DNA from: DASQPR01 sp963797605
GTDB lineage: Bacteria > Actinomycetota > Actinomycetes > Mycobacteriales > Micromonosporaceae
Length of the DNA: 64,000 nt
NCBI GenBank assembly: GCA_963797605.1
Contig: CAWCPX010000009.1
Span: forward strand, 310,001-374,000
Reading direction: 5' to 3'
The position numbers and the translations under genes are program-made. The notes under the pieces were generated by a model that saw only the letters and a program-made list of their open reading frames with translations, searched no databases and was not told where the DNA came from. The stretch's first letter is position 1, and every line of letters begins with the position of its first letter. This document shows positions 8,223 to 17,605 of the stretch, in pieces.

Positions 8223-9011
8223 CTATACGCCGGGGTGGTCGAACGGCGTGGTCGTGGCCATCTCGACGAAACCGAGGCGCCGCAGGATCGGGCGACTGTC
8301 CGGGGACGCGTCCACCTGCAGGTAACGGAAGCCCCGGGCCACCGCGAGCGCGGCCCGGTAGGCGACGACCGCCCGGAACGCGCCCCGGCCACGCCACGGT
8401 GCGATCGTGCCGCCGCCCCAGATGCTCGCGAACTCGGTGCCCTCGTGGAACGCGATCCGCCCGGCGCAGATCGGGGTGTCACCGGCCATCGCGATCACGG
8501 CGGCGGCGGCCGGTGGCGTCTTGGCGAGGTCGGCGGCGAGGTTGCGGCCGAGCGCGGCGTGGTCACCGCCGAACACCTCGTCGCTCACCGCCACCAGCGC
8601 GTCCACACCGGCGGCATCGACAACCGGAACCAGATCAACACCAGGCGGCGGTGGTACGTCCAGCAGCAGATCGGCGATCTCGGCGATCAGAAGCGTCTCC
8701 GGCGGGCCGGGCGTGAATCCGGCGGCCACGAGCCGCTGCGGCAGGTCGGCGGGCTGGTCACCGGAGTAGTGCTTCCACTCCCACGGCCGGCCGACCTCCG
8801 CGAACCGGCGGACCTGCTCGGCGATGACCTCGTCGGCGTTGGCCTCGTCGAGGTCACTCCACATCACCCCGGCCCACCCGTCGACGGTCGGAACGCACCG
8901 CACCACGGTGTCGGTGCGCTCGATGCGACCATCGGTGTCATCGGGGCCTGGATGGCGTCGGACCTGGGTTTCGAATGCTTCGAGCACCTTCTGCTGATTC
9001 ATGCGGGCCAT
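8223..9011 (-). CDS. GNAT-family N-acetyltransferase
   Basis: The protein has 262 residues from the ATG at 9011; a second ATG lies at 9002. The C-terminal half holds the GNAT acetyl-CoA site as WGGGTIAPWRGRGAFRAVVA and the beta-bulge region YLQVDASPDSRPILRRLGF. The N-terminal half is a degenerate GNAT-like module, giving a two-module protein common in actinomycetes. The acceptor substrate is unknown. Confidence 0.85.
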   Translation of the reverse strand: MARMNQQKVLEAFETQVRRHPGPDDTDGRIERTDTVVRCVPTVDGWAGVMWSDLDEANADEVIAEQVRRFAEVGRPWEWKHYSGDQPADLPQRLVAAGFTPGPPETLLIAEIADLLLDVPPPPGVDLVPVVDAAGVDALVAVSDEVFGGDHAALGRNLAADLAKTPPAAAAVIAMAGDTPICAGRIAFHEGTEFASIWGGGTIAPWRGRGAFRAVVAYRAALAVARGFRYLQVDASPDSRPILRRLGFVEMATTTPFDHPGV

Positions 9012-9054
9012 TGTGCCGCCTCTCCGCCCCTTGATCCGAACGACTTTTGTCCGT

Positions 9055-12000
9055 CTAGCGAGAGTTCTCGATGGGCCGGTCCGCGTACGAGGCCCACAGC
9101 TCGGCGTACGAGCCGCCGGCCGCGAGCAGTTTCTCGTGCGAACCGGTTTCCACGACCCGCCCGTCGGCCAGCACGATGATCCGGTCGGCACGGGCGGCCG
9201 TCGTGAGCCGGTGGGCCACCACGATCGTCGTCCGGCGACGGGTCAGCTGCCGGGTGGCCCGGGCGACGACGGCCTCGCTGGCCAGGTCCAACGCGGCGGT
9301 GGCCTCATCGAGCAACAGGATGTCCGGTTGCACCAGTTCGGCGCGGGCGAGCGCGATGAGCTGCCGCTGCCCGGCGGAGAGGTTGCCCCCACGCTCGGAA
9401 ACCGGATGCTGGTAGCCGCCCCGAAGCGCCTGGATGGCGTCGTGCGCACCGACAGCCCGGGCGGCGGCCTCGATGTCGGCCTGCGGCGCGTCCGGGCGCC
9501 CGTACGCGATGGCTTCGGCGACCGTACCCGGCGGAAAGGTATGGCTCTTGCGGCACGAGGCCGATCCGCCGCCGGTAGCCGCCGAGGTCGAGGTCGCGCA
9601 GCTCCTGCCCGTCGAGGAGGACGCTGCCGACGGTCGGGTCGTAGAACCGGGCGATCAGTTTGACCACGGTGGACTTCCCCGCCCCGGTCTCCCCCACCAG
9701 CGCCACGGTCTCGCCGGCGGCGAAGTGCATGTCCAGGTCACTGACGGCGTCGTCGCTCGCGCCCGAGTAGCGGAACGACACGTCGCGCACCGTGATCTCG
9801 CCGGTCAGCTGTGGCACCGGAAGCGGGTTCGCGGCCTGCGGGGTGCTCGTCGGCGTGCGGAGCAGGTCACGCAGGCGGCTCAGCCCGACGCTGGCCTGCT
9901 GGTAGCCGTCGAAGACCTGGGAGAGCTCCTGCACCGGGCCGAAGAACGCGTCCAGGTAGAGGAAGAACGCGATGAGTTCGCCGGTCGTCAGCGTGCCCGC
10001 GCTCAGCCGGGTCGCGCCGAACCCGAGCACGAGGGCGCCGGCGACGCTGCTCAGCAGGCCGATGAACGGGAAGTAGACGGCGACGTAGCGCTGCGATCGG
10101 ACACGCGCCTCCCGATAGGTCGCCGCCTGGGCGAGGAAGCGCTCGGTGTTGCGGGCCTCGCGGGCGTAGACCTGGGTGACGCGCAGCCCCGCGACGTTCT
10201 CCTGCAGCGACGCGTTGACCAGGCTGACGGCTTCCCGGGCGACGCTGTAGGTCGGCACCGCGAACCGGCGGAACAGCAGTGTCGCCACCAGCAGCACCGG
10301 CAGCATGCCGAGAAGCACGAGCGACAACGGCCCGTCGAGGAGCACCAGCGCGACGAGCACGCCGATGATCGTCAGCAGGCTCACGAACATCGAGATCAGG
10401 CCGGTCTGCAGGAACGATCGAGAGCGCGTCGACGTCGGTCGTCATCCTGGTCATGATGCGGCCGGCCGGTTCCCGCTCGTAGTAGTCGAGGCCGAGCCGC
10501 TGCAACTGCGCGAACGTCTTGACCCGCAGCAGGTAGAGCAGGCGCTCGCCGGTCCGGCCGGTGACGCGTTGCCCGTAGTGGCCGACGAGCCACTGGCCGC
10601 CGACGACGGCGAGGCCGACCGCGCTCAGCGTGAGCAGGATGGCCGTGGATTTCGCGGAGACGCCGCGGTCGATGCCGCTGCGGACGACGGCCGGCATCAG
10701 CAGTGTGGCCACGGCGTCCAGCGCGACGAGCGCGAGGCCGGCGAGGAACGCGACCCGGACCGGGCGGAGCAGGCCCTTGAGCGTGAACCTCGGGTCCGGT
10801 GGGTGCGTCAGGCTGTCAGGAATGTCCGGCTTGTCGTCGGGATACGGCAGGGCCGCGACCCGGGCGAGCAGCTCCGGGCGTGGTCGCGGCGGCTCCGGCG
10901 ATGCCGCCGTCCCGGGCGAACGACGCCCGCCCCCGGGCCCCGGCGGCGATCGCGGCGGCGTTGCGGGTTTCCGCGGTGTCGAGCGCCGGTCTTGCCGACA
11001 CGTTCGCGCTGATCTGCAGCTCGTCGTCGGTCTCCGGATAGAACAGGCGCCGGAACTCGGCACTGCTCTCGCGCAATTCGGGCGACCGTGCCGGCGGCGA
11101 CCGCCCTCCCGCCGGCGAGCACGACGACCCGATCGGCCAGCTCGAGCGTGGAGTGCCGGTGCGCGACGAGCAGCGTGGCCCGCGTCTGGTCGCCGGCGCG
11201 CAGGCGTGCGTTGATCCGGGCTTCGACCCGCGGGTCGACGGCCGAGGTGGCGTCGTCGAGGATCAGCAGCCGTGGCTGTGGCAGCAGCGCCCGAGCGAGC
11301 GCGATCCGCTGCCGCTGCCCGCCGGAGAGGGTCAGGCCGCGTTCGCCGATCACGGTGTCGTAGCCGCTGGGCAGCCGTTCGATGAACGCGTCCGCTTCGG
11401 CGAGCGCGGCCGCGGCTCGGATCTGCGCCGGGGTGGCGTCGGGCCGGCCGTAGGCGATGTTGGCGGCGACGGTGTCGGAGAACAGGATCGCGTCGTCGAG
11501 CACGGTCCCGGCCGCGCGGCGCAGCGAGGTCCGGCGTCACGTCGCGAAGATCGAGGCCACCGACGCGTACGGTGCCGGTCGCCGGGTCGTAGAACCGGGT
11601 CAAGAGCTGCAGCATCGTCGATTTGCCGGAACCGGCCCCGCCGACGACGGCGACCGTCTCCCCCGGGGCGACCCGCAGCGTAAGGCCGGTCGAGCACGTC
11701 GGCGCCGCCGTACCCGAAGTGGACGTCGTCGAACTCGATGCCGAGCGGGCCGTCCGGAAGGTCGACAGCGTCGGGCGCGTCGACGATGCCGGGCGGGGTG
11801 TCGATGACGTCCAGGAGACGTTCGAAGCTGGCCCGGGCCTGACCGGTCCGACGACGAGCAGTTCACCGAAGGCGTCCACCTCGCTGACGAGCTGGATCGA
11901 GGTAGGTGGAGAAGGCGAGGAACGTGCCGAGGGTGAGGTGGCCGTGCAGGGCCAGCCAGCCGCCGAACAGCAGCACGCCGACCTGGCCGAGCGCCGGGAT

Positions 12001-12744
12001 CGCGGTGAACATCGGGCTGAAGCGCGCTTGCAGGCGCACGGCGCGTACGCGACTCGCGTAGAGGGTCTCGGACTGCTGTTGCACCGTCGCGAGTTCGCGG
12101 TCCTCCTGACCGAACCCCTTCACGACGCGTACGCCGGTGACCGCCGCTTCGACGTGCCCGACGAGGTGGCCGGCCTGCTGGGAGGCGTCCCAGTTGGCGG
12201 GGAACAGGGTGCGGCGGGCGCCCCTCGACACGAGCCACATCGCCGGTGCGAGCGTAACGGTGACGAGGGTCAGCAGCGGCGACAGGGTGAGCATGACACC
12301 GAGCGCGATCACGAAGAAGAGCGCATTGCTGGCCACGTACGGGAGCATCGTGATGGTGCCGCCGACGACCCCGACATCGGTGATGGACCGGCTGACGACC
12401 TGCCCGGTGTCGATCGCGTCCTGCCCCGCGCCGTCGAGCCGGATGAGCGTGGCGAAGAGGTCGCGCCGCAGGTCGAAGTGGATGCTCTGGCCGAGTCGGG
12501 CGGCGGCGATCCGGGTCGCGTAGCGGGCGGCGTACGTCGCGAGCGCGATCACGACGAGCAGGCCGGCCCACGCCCGCACGTGCTGGTTGCCGGGCAGCGT
12601 GTCGATGACGTGGCGAATGACCAGCGGCACCGTGATGCCGAGCACGACGCCGAGGATCGAGCCGAGCGACGTGACGGCGACGAGGCCACGGTGGGCCCGG
12701 AGGTACGGGAAAAGTCTGCGTAGCCAGGGGGTCACACGCGACAA
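9055..12744 (-). CDS. Fused two-unit ABC exporter (TMD-NBD-TMD-NBD), interrupted by several +1 shifts
   Basis: Fragments in all minus frames join into one protein of about 1,220 residues starting MSRVTPWLRRLFPYLRAHRG. Unit 1 has a six-helix TMD, Walker A GGAGSGKST, signature LSGGQ and Walker B LLILDDATSAVD, where Asp replaces the catalytic Glu. Unit 2 starts near 10,830 (RFTLKGLLRPVRVAFLAGLA) and has Walker A GETGAGKST, signature LSAGQ and Walker B ILLLDEATAALD, with Glu kept. One degenerate and one canonical site is the hallmark of heterodimeric exporters, here on one chain. Shifts fall near 11,898, 11,845, 11,690, 11,540, 11,060, 10,890, 10,425 and 9,540. In the ones I could reconstruct (for example 11,898 and 11,690), one extra base is enough. 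Confidence 0.8.
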
Positions 12745-12910
12745 CCTATCCGGGTGCTCCGGCCGGGGGCGACAGGTTAACGGCGGCGTCGCGTGGGGTG
12801 CCGGGCGGCGTCGCCGTGGCGCCTCATGCCGGCCTGTGCACTCCGACGGCGCTCCTGAACCGCTACCGAGTGTGATGGTCGGGTCAAGGCGGGTGAGGTG
12901 GTGCGCGTGA

Positions 12911-13033
12911 CTTTGCTCTGCTCACCTGGAGGCTTCACCAACGCTGTGTAACCACTCGCGGACGAGTCAACGCGGACCCGAATGCTGTTATCGCAGGTCA
13001 ATGCGCAGATGCGTATGGGTGAGCAGAGCAAAG
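12911..13033. mobile_element. 123-bp inverted-repeat (MITE-like) element, copy 1
   Basis: Perfect 15-bp terminal inverted repeats (CTTTGCTCTGCTCAC at 12911-12925, GTGAGCAGAGCAAAG at 13019-13033) enclose 93 bp. A second element of exactly the same length and the same termini lies at 36486-36608. The interiors align without gaps near both ends (GAGGC..TC, ACGCTG.GT and GATGC.TATG). I see no target-site duplication and no transposase. Confidence 0.8.
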
Positions 13034-13217
13034 CTCCGCGGAAGGGCATAACGCGACGGCAGGTGTGGCGACGCTGTGTAGTGCGCGCTGACGGTCGCGG
13101 TCTGTAGTCGCCGGGCGATGAGGGCGCGCCTCGACGAGTCATCGCGTGACGTAGTCCAGCCGCAATGTGGGCATGCCTACGACGCACTCGCCACCTCACG
13201 CCGCCGTCAACGTAGGG

Positions 13218-13290
13218 CGTTTCGGATCTTGCCGCGTATCGGGGTCTCAGCGCAGGACGTGAGCCCGGAAAGTGTCAAGATCCGAAAACG
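13218..13290. repeat. Spaced inverted repeat in gene-free region
   Basis: CGTTTCGGATCTTG (13218-13231) and CAAGATCCGAAAACG (13276-13290) are inverted copies, with one extra A in the second, 44 bp apart. They could form a long stem or mark the ends of a small remnant element. Confidence 0.7.
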
Positions 13291-13297
13291 CGGACCG

Positions 13298-13354
13298 CAT
13301 AAAGCGGCGACGCGCACATAAAGCGGCGACGCGCACATAAAGCGGCGACGCGCA
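13298..13354 (+). repeat. Three tandem 19-bp repeats
   Basis: The unit CATAAAGCGGCGACGCGCA occurs three times without a mismatch (13298-13316, 13317-13335, 13336-13354). A fourth partial CATAA follows and runs into a hairpin. No reading frame uses it. Confidence 0.9.
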
Positions 13355-13378
13355 CATAACTGTCATTATGTGCGCGTC
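13347..13378. repeat. 13-bp perfect hairpin at the end of the tandem repeats
   Basis: GACGCGCACATAA (13347-13359) pairs perfectly with TTATGTGCGCGTC (13366-13378) around a 6-base loop (CTGTCA). The left arm is the tail of the last 19-bp unit. Confidence 0.85.
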
Positions 13379-13404
13379 CGTATGGCCGGGATCTTCTCGA
13401 CGTG

Positions 13405-13440
13405 GATTATCGGATTACCGATATTGGTAATCCGATAATC
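13405..13440. promoter_or_regulatory. 36-bp AT-rich near-perfect palindrome
   Basis: GATTATCGGATTACC (13405-13419) and GGTAATCCGATAATC (13426-13440) are perfect 15-bp inverted repeats around GATATT. The composition is far more AT-rich than the surroundings. A dimeric regulator site or a recombinase/partition site are both possible; nothing nearby decides. Confidence 0.6.
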
Positions 13441-13572
13441 TGCAAAACCTCCCCCGAAACTAGGGACGGCGTTTGCGCGCCGAGGTACTTCATGTCGCTT
13501 CGCGGCCGAACTGGCGAATCCCGTGTTGACAAGGCGAGTCCGTGGCGAGTTCTCACTCAAATGGCAAGCAAC

Positions 13573-13610
13573 GAGGGGGTGCTGACGTTCGTGAACGTCA
13601 GCACCCCCTC
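13573..13610 (-). terminator. Hairpin terminator downstream of the 97-aa gene
   Basis: GAGGGGGTGCTGACGTTC (13573-13590) and its exact inverse (13593-13610) form an 18-bp stem. It lies about 55 bp past the stop codon of the minus-strand gene at 13665-13958. There is no T-run. Confidence 0.75.
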
Positions 13611-13664
13611 GTGTTGTGGCGCGGCCTTGCGATGCAGTGACGCATACCGCAGGCGACTGGCGGA

Positions 13665-13958
13665 TCAGTCGGTCATGGACTCTTTCGGGAAGGTGCGAGT
13701 GCGGTGTGTGTCGTAGTCGAGCCCGTAGACCTTCTTCAGGTCCTCGATGGCTTTGAGCGCGGCCTTACCGTGCGGGCTGGCGCTGGACTCGCCTTCATCG
13801 CCCGGTACCGGATCGAAGGAGTGGAGGACGATCTTTTCCAGCAGCTCGCCCAGCGTCTCGTCGTTGAACTCGGCCAAGCCCTTCAGTACCTTCACCAGCC
13901 GAGCTTCCATGCGAACGCCCAGTTGGACCCGCTGGATCTTCTGTGCAGCTTCGGTCAC
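13665..13958 (-). CDS. Small conserved protein, ribbon-helix-helix-like
   Basis: The protein has 97 residues from the GTG at 13958, with GGGGAGG upstream. It starts MTEAAQKIQRVQLGVRMEAR and continues with VKVLKGLAEFNDETLGELLE. This strand-helix-helix pattern resembles short RHH/CopG-like DNA-binding proteins and is conserved in actinomycetes without an assigned function. The C-terminus is charged (AIEDLKKVYGLDYDTHRTR). A perfect TTTGTTACC inverted repeat just upstream of the start suggests autoregulation. The DNA-binding role is inference. Confidence 0.65.
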   Translation of the reverse strand: MTEAAQKIQRVQLGVRMEARLVKVLKGLAEFNDETLGELLEKIVLHSFDPVPGDEGESSASPHGKAALKAIEDLKKVYGLDYDTHRTRTFPKESMTD

Positions 13959-13978
13959 AGCCTCATCCTCCCCGTTAT

Positions 13979-14006
13979 TTTGTTACCTAGGGACCAAGGT
14001 AACAAA
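13979..14006. promoter_or_regulatory. Candidate operator: TTTGTTACC inverted repeat
   Basis: TTTGTTACC (13979-13987) and GGTAACAAA (13998-14006) are perfect 9-bp arms separated by 10 bp. They lie 21 bp upstream of the GTG start of the small minus-strand gene, where a repressor would act. Confidence 0.55.
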
Positions 14007-14251
14007 CCTGATTGGAGGTGTCGCTCTAATTTGCAGCCATGCCAACCCCACGTGCCGGGGAGCTTCAGGACGGCGAGCACGCGGCGATTGCGGCCGTGAT
14101 GGCTCTGACGACGATGCGCTTACGGTCGCGTCCTATCGGATGCGCCGAGCCGACGCCAGAGGCGGAGAAAGCATTCGGCCGCCGATGCAACCTCGAACCT
14201 CCCGGGCGTGGTTTATACGGCGAGGGCTTCGAGAGGAGACGGCGGACAAAC

Positions 14252-14755
14252 ATGTCAGATCAAGAAGACGAGACCAGCTTTCGGGAGTACTTCGGCTCGC
14301 GCCTGGATTCGCTGCGCCGCACCGCGTACCTGATGTGTGGTGACTGGCACGCCGCCGATGACGCGGTGTCCACCGCCATCGTGAAGGTCCACCGGAACTG
14401 GGCTCGGGTCTCGCGGATGGAGAACGTCGACGCGTACGTGCGGCGTGCGGTGATCACGGCGGGGATGGACGAACGGCGCCGATTCTGGCGTCGCGAACGG
14501 TTGGCGGTCCAGTCGCCGCTGGGCGATCAGTCCGGGGACCATCGCGCGCTGCACGACCGGATGTCGCTCCTCAAGCATCTCAAGGCGCTGCCGCCCAGGC
14601 AGCGGGCCGCGATCGTGCTGCGGTTCTACTGCGACCTGTCGGTGGAGCAGACCGCCGAGGTGCTCGAGTGCAGCCCGGGCACGGTGAAAAGCCAAACCGC
14701 CCGGGCTTTGGCCACGTTGCGTACGTCGGCGAGCGACGTACACGATCTCGTATGA
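14252..14755 (+). CDS. RNA polymerase sigma factor, SigE-type ECF family
   Basis: The protein has 167 residues from the ATG at 14252, after GAGAGGAG. Sigma region 2 is seen in FGSRLDSLRRTAYLMCGDWH and AADDAVSTAIVKVHRNWARV. Region 4 is LPPRQRAAIVLRFYCDLSVE and QTAEVLECSPGTVKSQTARA. This matches the SigE/SACE-type ECF group common in actinomycetes. Its stop overlaps an in-frame ATG of the next gene (ATGA), so the two are coupled. The next gene encodes a single-pass membrane protein that may act as its anti-sigma partner. Confidence 0.9.
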   Translation: MSDQEDETSFREYFGSRLDSLRRTAYLMCGDWHAADDAVSTAIVKVHRNWARVSRMENVDAYVRRAVITAGMDERRRFWRRERLAVQSPLGDQSGDHRALHDRMSLLKHLKALPPRQRAAIVLRFYCDLSVEQTAEVLECSPGTVKSQTARALATLRTSASDVHDLV

Positions 14756-14766
14756 AAGGGAACGTC

Positions 14767-15492
14767 ATGGGACTGACCGAAGACCTGCACGATCTGGTGG
14801 AGAAGCTTCCGCCGCAGAGTTTCGAGCTCGATCAGCTGATCCGGCGCGGTCAGAGTCGCCGGGCGTCGTCACGGACCTGGGTCGCGGTGGCGGGTTTCGC
14901 CGCGGTGGCACTGGTCGTGGGCGGCGGGTATGCGCTGACGAGCGGACCGCGGTCGGTCGCGCATCCGGTTCAGGCCGGCACCGCGACCACGGCGGCCACC
15001 ACACCGACACCGACGCGCACGCCGGACGACTCCGGGATTGGGGCCCGGCTCACCGCGGGTCTCGCGCTCCTGCCGATCCCCCTGCATGTGCCGCACAACG
15101 CCAGGTTCAGCTCGAGACCCGCACCGTTGGGCGGCGACACCCCTATCTACGATTCGCCGCAATACTTCGTGTCGTGGACGTACAACGGCATCACCTTCGG
15201 CATGACCGTCGCGCATCAGCCGCAGAAGCCCGACCCGAAGACCAACGGCTGTGCATCCGGTAGCGGCGGCGCGTGCACATCCGACGCCGGCGACACGGGC
15301 ATCACGACGAAACTGATCTTCCCGGCGAAACACGGCTCGAAGGCGTCCAACCTATCCGTGTTCTACACCGCTCTTGATGGCACGAACGTCATCATCATCG
15401 CCCAAACCGGGTCCCGGCTCGGTGTTCCCGTGTCTCTGCTGCCGTATCTGGTGAAGGCAGCCCACAGCAATCGCTTCCTTCTGGGGCCGTAA
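14767..15492 (+). CDS. Membrane-anchored protein coupled to the sigma factor (putative anti-sigma partner)
   Basis: The protein has 241 residues from the ATG at 14767, with AAAGGG six bases upstream; the earlier ATG at 14752 overlaps the sigma stop. A short cytoplasmic N-terminus (LTEDLHDLVEKLPPQSFELD) precedes one membrane segment (WVAVAGFAAVALVVGGGYAL). A Thr/Pro linker and an extracytoplasmic domain of about 170 residues follow. No zinc-binding anti-sigma motif is visible. The partner role is inferred from position and layout. Confidence 0.7.
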   Translation: MGLTEDLHDLVEKLPPQSFELDQLIRRGQSRRASSRTWVAVAGFAAVALVVGGGYALTSGPRSVAHPVQAGTATTAATTPTPTRTPDDSGIGARLTAGLALLPIPLHVPHNARFSSRPAPLGGDTPIYDSPQYFVSWTYNGITFGMTVAHQPQKPDPKTNGCASGSGGACTSDAGDTGITTKLIFPAKHGSKASNLSVFYTALDGTNVIIIAQTGSRLGVPVSLLPYLVKAAHSNRFLLGP

Positions 15493-15516
15493 CCCCGATC
15501 TCGTACAGTGTCGGTC

Positions 15517-15951
15517 ATGATCACGATTGGCAGACTGGAGCCGGTGGACCGGACGGCTTGGGAGACGTTGTTCCGGGCGTACATCGACTTCTACGGGCGC
15601 ACCGAACCACAGGAGATGTACGAGCGGGCCTGGCGGGAGTTCTCGGCCGACGACCGGATGCACGCGCTCGGTGCCCGACTCGACGGGCGACTGGTCGGGA
15701 TCACGCATTTCCTCGTGCATCCGAGCACGTCCTCGGCCGACGCGTGTTACCTGCAGGATCTCTTCACCGCCCCGGACGCTCGTGGTCACGGCGCGGGCCG
15801 GGCGCTGATCGAGGCGGTGTCCGATTGGGCCCGCGAGCGCGGCTGCGGCCGGGTCTACTGGACGACGCAGGTGTCGAACACGACCGCCCGCCGCCTTTAC
15901 GACCAGGTTGCCGAGGATCGGGGGTTCATGGTCTACCGCCGGAATCTGTGA
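15517..15951 (+). CDS. GNAT-family N-acetyltransferase
   Basis: The 144-residue, single-module acetyltransferase starts MITIGRLEPVDRTAWETLFR. The acetyl-CoA loop is LFTAPDARGHGAGRALIEAV, followed by RVYWTTQVSNTTARRLYDQV, the typical end of the fold. The ATG at 15517 is preferred to the GTG nine bases earlier. The substrate is unknown. Confidence 0.9.
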   Translation: MITIGRLEPVDRTAWETLFRAYIDFYGRTEPQEMYERAWREFSADDRMHALGARLDGRLVGITHFLVHPSTSSADACYLQDLFTAPDARGHGAGRALIEAVSDWARERGCGRVYWTTQVSNTTARRLYDQVAEDRGFMVYRRNL

Positions 15952-16016
15952 TGTGTCGATCCGGGCGGTCCCCGTTCGTGTAGTAGATAAATGGCTCACA
16001 CGGAAGGATCAAGACC

Positions 16017-16364
16017 ATGAAGCAATACCTGCTCAGCGTGTACCAGCCGGACGGCTTGACGCCCGATCCCGACGTCCTGGCGAAGATCGGCGAACGTCTC
16101 GACGACCTCAACGCCGAGATGCGCGCCGCCGGCTCCTGGGTGTTCTCGGGTGGCCTGTTCCCGCCGAGCACCGCGACGGTTCTGCGTGCCGGCGACGGCG
16201 ACGTGCTGATGACCGACGGGCCGTTTACCGAGGGCAAGGAGCATCTCGGCGGCTTCACGATCATCGCGGCCGCCGACCTCGACGCCGCGCTCGCGTGGGG
16301 CCGGCGTCTGGCCGAGATCACGACGTTGCCGATCGAGGTCCGTCCGTTCCAGGGCGAGGTCTAA
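16017..16364 (+). CDS. YCII-related (DGPF) protein
   Basis: The 115-residue protein carries the DGPF signature in MTDGPFTEGKEHLGGFTII. The N-terminus MKQYLLSVYQPDG is standard, and the start has a GGAAGGA site. It is followed four bases later by an ECF42-type sigma factor gene, the partnership known for this family. DGPF proteins are thought to act with ECF42; their activity is unsettled. Confidence 0.9.
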   Translation: MKQYLLSVYQPDGLTPDPDVLAKIGERLDDLNAEMRAAGSWVFSGGLFPPSTATVLRAGDGDVLMTDGPFTEGKEHLGGFTIIAAADLDAALAWGRRLAEITTLPIEVRPFQGEV

Positions 16365-16367
16365 CAC

Positions 16368-17588
16368 GTGCCGGCCGCGACCGTCGCCCAGATCGAGCGG
16401 GTGTTCCGCGCGGAGTACGGGCGGGCGGTCGCGGTCCTGGTGCGCGTCTTCGGGGACATCGACGTGGCCGAGGAGGCGGTGCAGGACGCGTTCGCCGCGG
16501 CGATGCAGCGGTGGCCCGAGACCGGTCTGCCACCGAGCCCGGCCGGATGGATCATCACGACCGCGCGGCGTCGGGCGATCGACCGGCTGCGCCGCGAATC
16601 CGAGCGCGAGAATCGGCACGCGCAGGCCGCGCTGCTGCACGCCCGCGACGAATCGCCGGAGGAGGGTCCTGTGCGTGACGAGCGGCTTCGCCTGATCTTC
16701 ACGTGCGCGCATCCGGCGCTCGCGGCGAACGCGCGGGTCGCGTTGACGTTGCGGCTCCTCGGCGGGCTGAGCACGGCCGAGATCGCGCGGGCGTTCCTGG
16801 TGCCCGAGGCCACGATGGCGCAGCGGATCGTGCGGGCCAAGGGCAAGATCCGGGACGCCGGCATTCCGTACCGGGTTCCCGCCGAGGCCGACTTGCCGGA
16901 TCGGATCGCGGCTGTGCTCGCCGTCGTGTACCTGATCTTCAACGAGGGGTACGCCGCGAGTTCCGGCGACCGGTTGATCCGTGACGACCTGTGTGCGGAG
17001 GCGATCCGGCTCGGCCGGCTGCTGGCGGAGCTGATGCCCGACGAGCCCGAGGTGATCGGGCTGCTCGCGTTGATGCTGCTGATCGAGGCACGGCGGCCGG
17101 CGCGCGTGAGCGCCGACGGCGCGCTCGTGCTGCTCGCCGACCAGGACCGTCGCTTGTGGAGCGGGGAGCTCATCGCCGAGGGTCAGGCGCTGGTGCGGCA
17201 GTGCCTGCGACGCGGCAGCCCCGGCCCGTACCAGATTCAGGCGGCGATCAACGCGGTCCACAGCGAAGCGCCGACGGATTGGGCGCAGATTCTCGCGCTC
17301 TACGATCAGCTGCTAGCCCTGGCACCGACGCCGGTCGTTGCGCTCAACCGGGCGGTCGCGGTTGCCGAGGTCGACGGGCCGGCGGCGGCGCTCGCGATCG
17401 TCGACGCCCTCGAGCTCGGCGACTACCAGCTCTTTCATGTGGTGCGCGCGGATCTGCTCCGTCGTCTCGGCCGCGTCTCGGATGCCTTGGCCGAATACGA
17501 CGCGGCGATCGGAGCGGCCGGCAACGCCGCCGAACGCGACTTCCTGCGCAGGCGACGGCTCGAGATCACTCCAACCGCTCTCGACTGA
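16368..17588 (+). CDS. RNA polymerase sigma factor, ECF42 type with C-terminal extension
   Basis: The protein has 406 residues. Sigma region 2 (VFRAEYGRAVAVLVRVFGDI) and region 4 (VALTLRLLGGLSTAEIARAF) occupy the first 180 residues. The long C-terminal part is helical and TPR-like, with PEVIGLLALMLLIEARRPAR and TPVVALNRAVAVAEVDGPAA. This extension, together with the upstream DGPF gene, defines the ECF42 group. In studied ECF42 factors the extension is needed for activity, and no anti-sigma factor is used. GTG 16368 follows AGGGCGAGG. Confidence 0.9.
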   Translation: MPAATVAQIERVFRAEYGRAVAVLVRVFGDIDVAEEAVQDAFAAAMQRWPETGLPPSPAGWIITTARRRAIDRLRRESERENRHAQAALLHARDESPEEGPVRDERLRLIFTCAHPALAANARVALTLRLLGGLSTAEIARAFLVPEATMAQRIVRAKGKIRDAGIPYRVPAEADLPDRIAAVLAVVYLIFNEGYAASSGDRLIRDDLCAEAIRLGRLLAELMPDEPEVIGLLALMLLIEARRPARVSADGALVLLADQDRRLWSGELIAEGQALVRQCLRRGSPGPYQIQAAINAVHSEAPTDWAQILALYDQLLALAPTPVVALNRAVAVAEVDGPAAALAIVDALELGDYQLFHVVRADLLRRLGRVSDALAEYDAAIGAAGNAAERDFLRRRRLEITPTALD

Positions 17589-17605
17589 GACCCTCGCGCG
17601 CACGG

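Noticed and set aside
13298..13354. CRISPR or iteron origin from the 19-bp repeats
   Set aside because: The three units abut with no spacers and no replication initiator gene is adjacent. They are reported only as tandem repeats.
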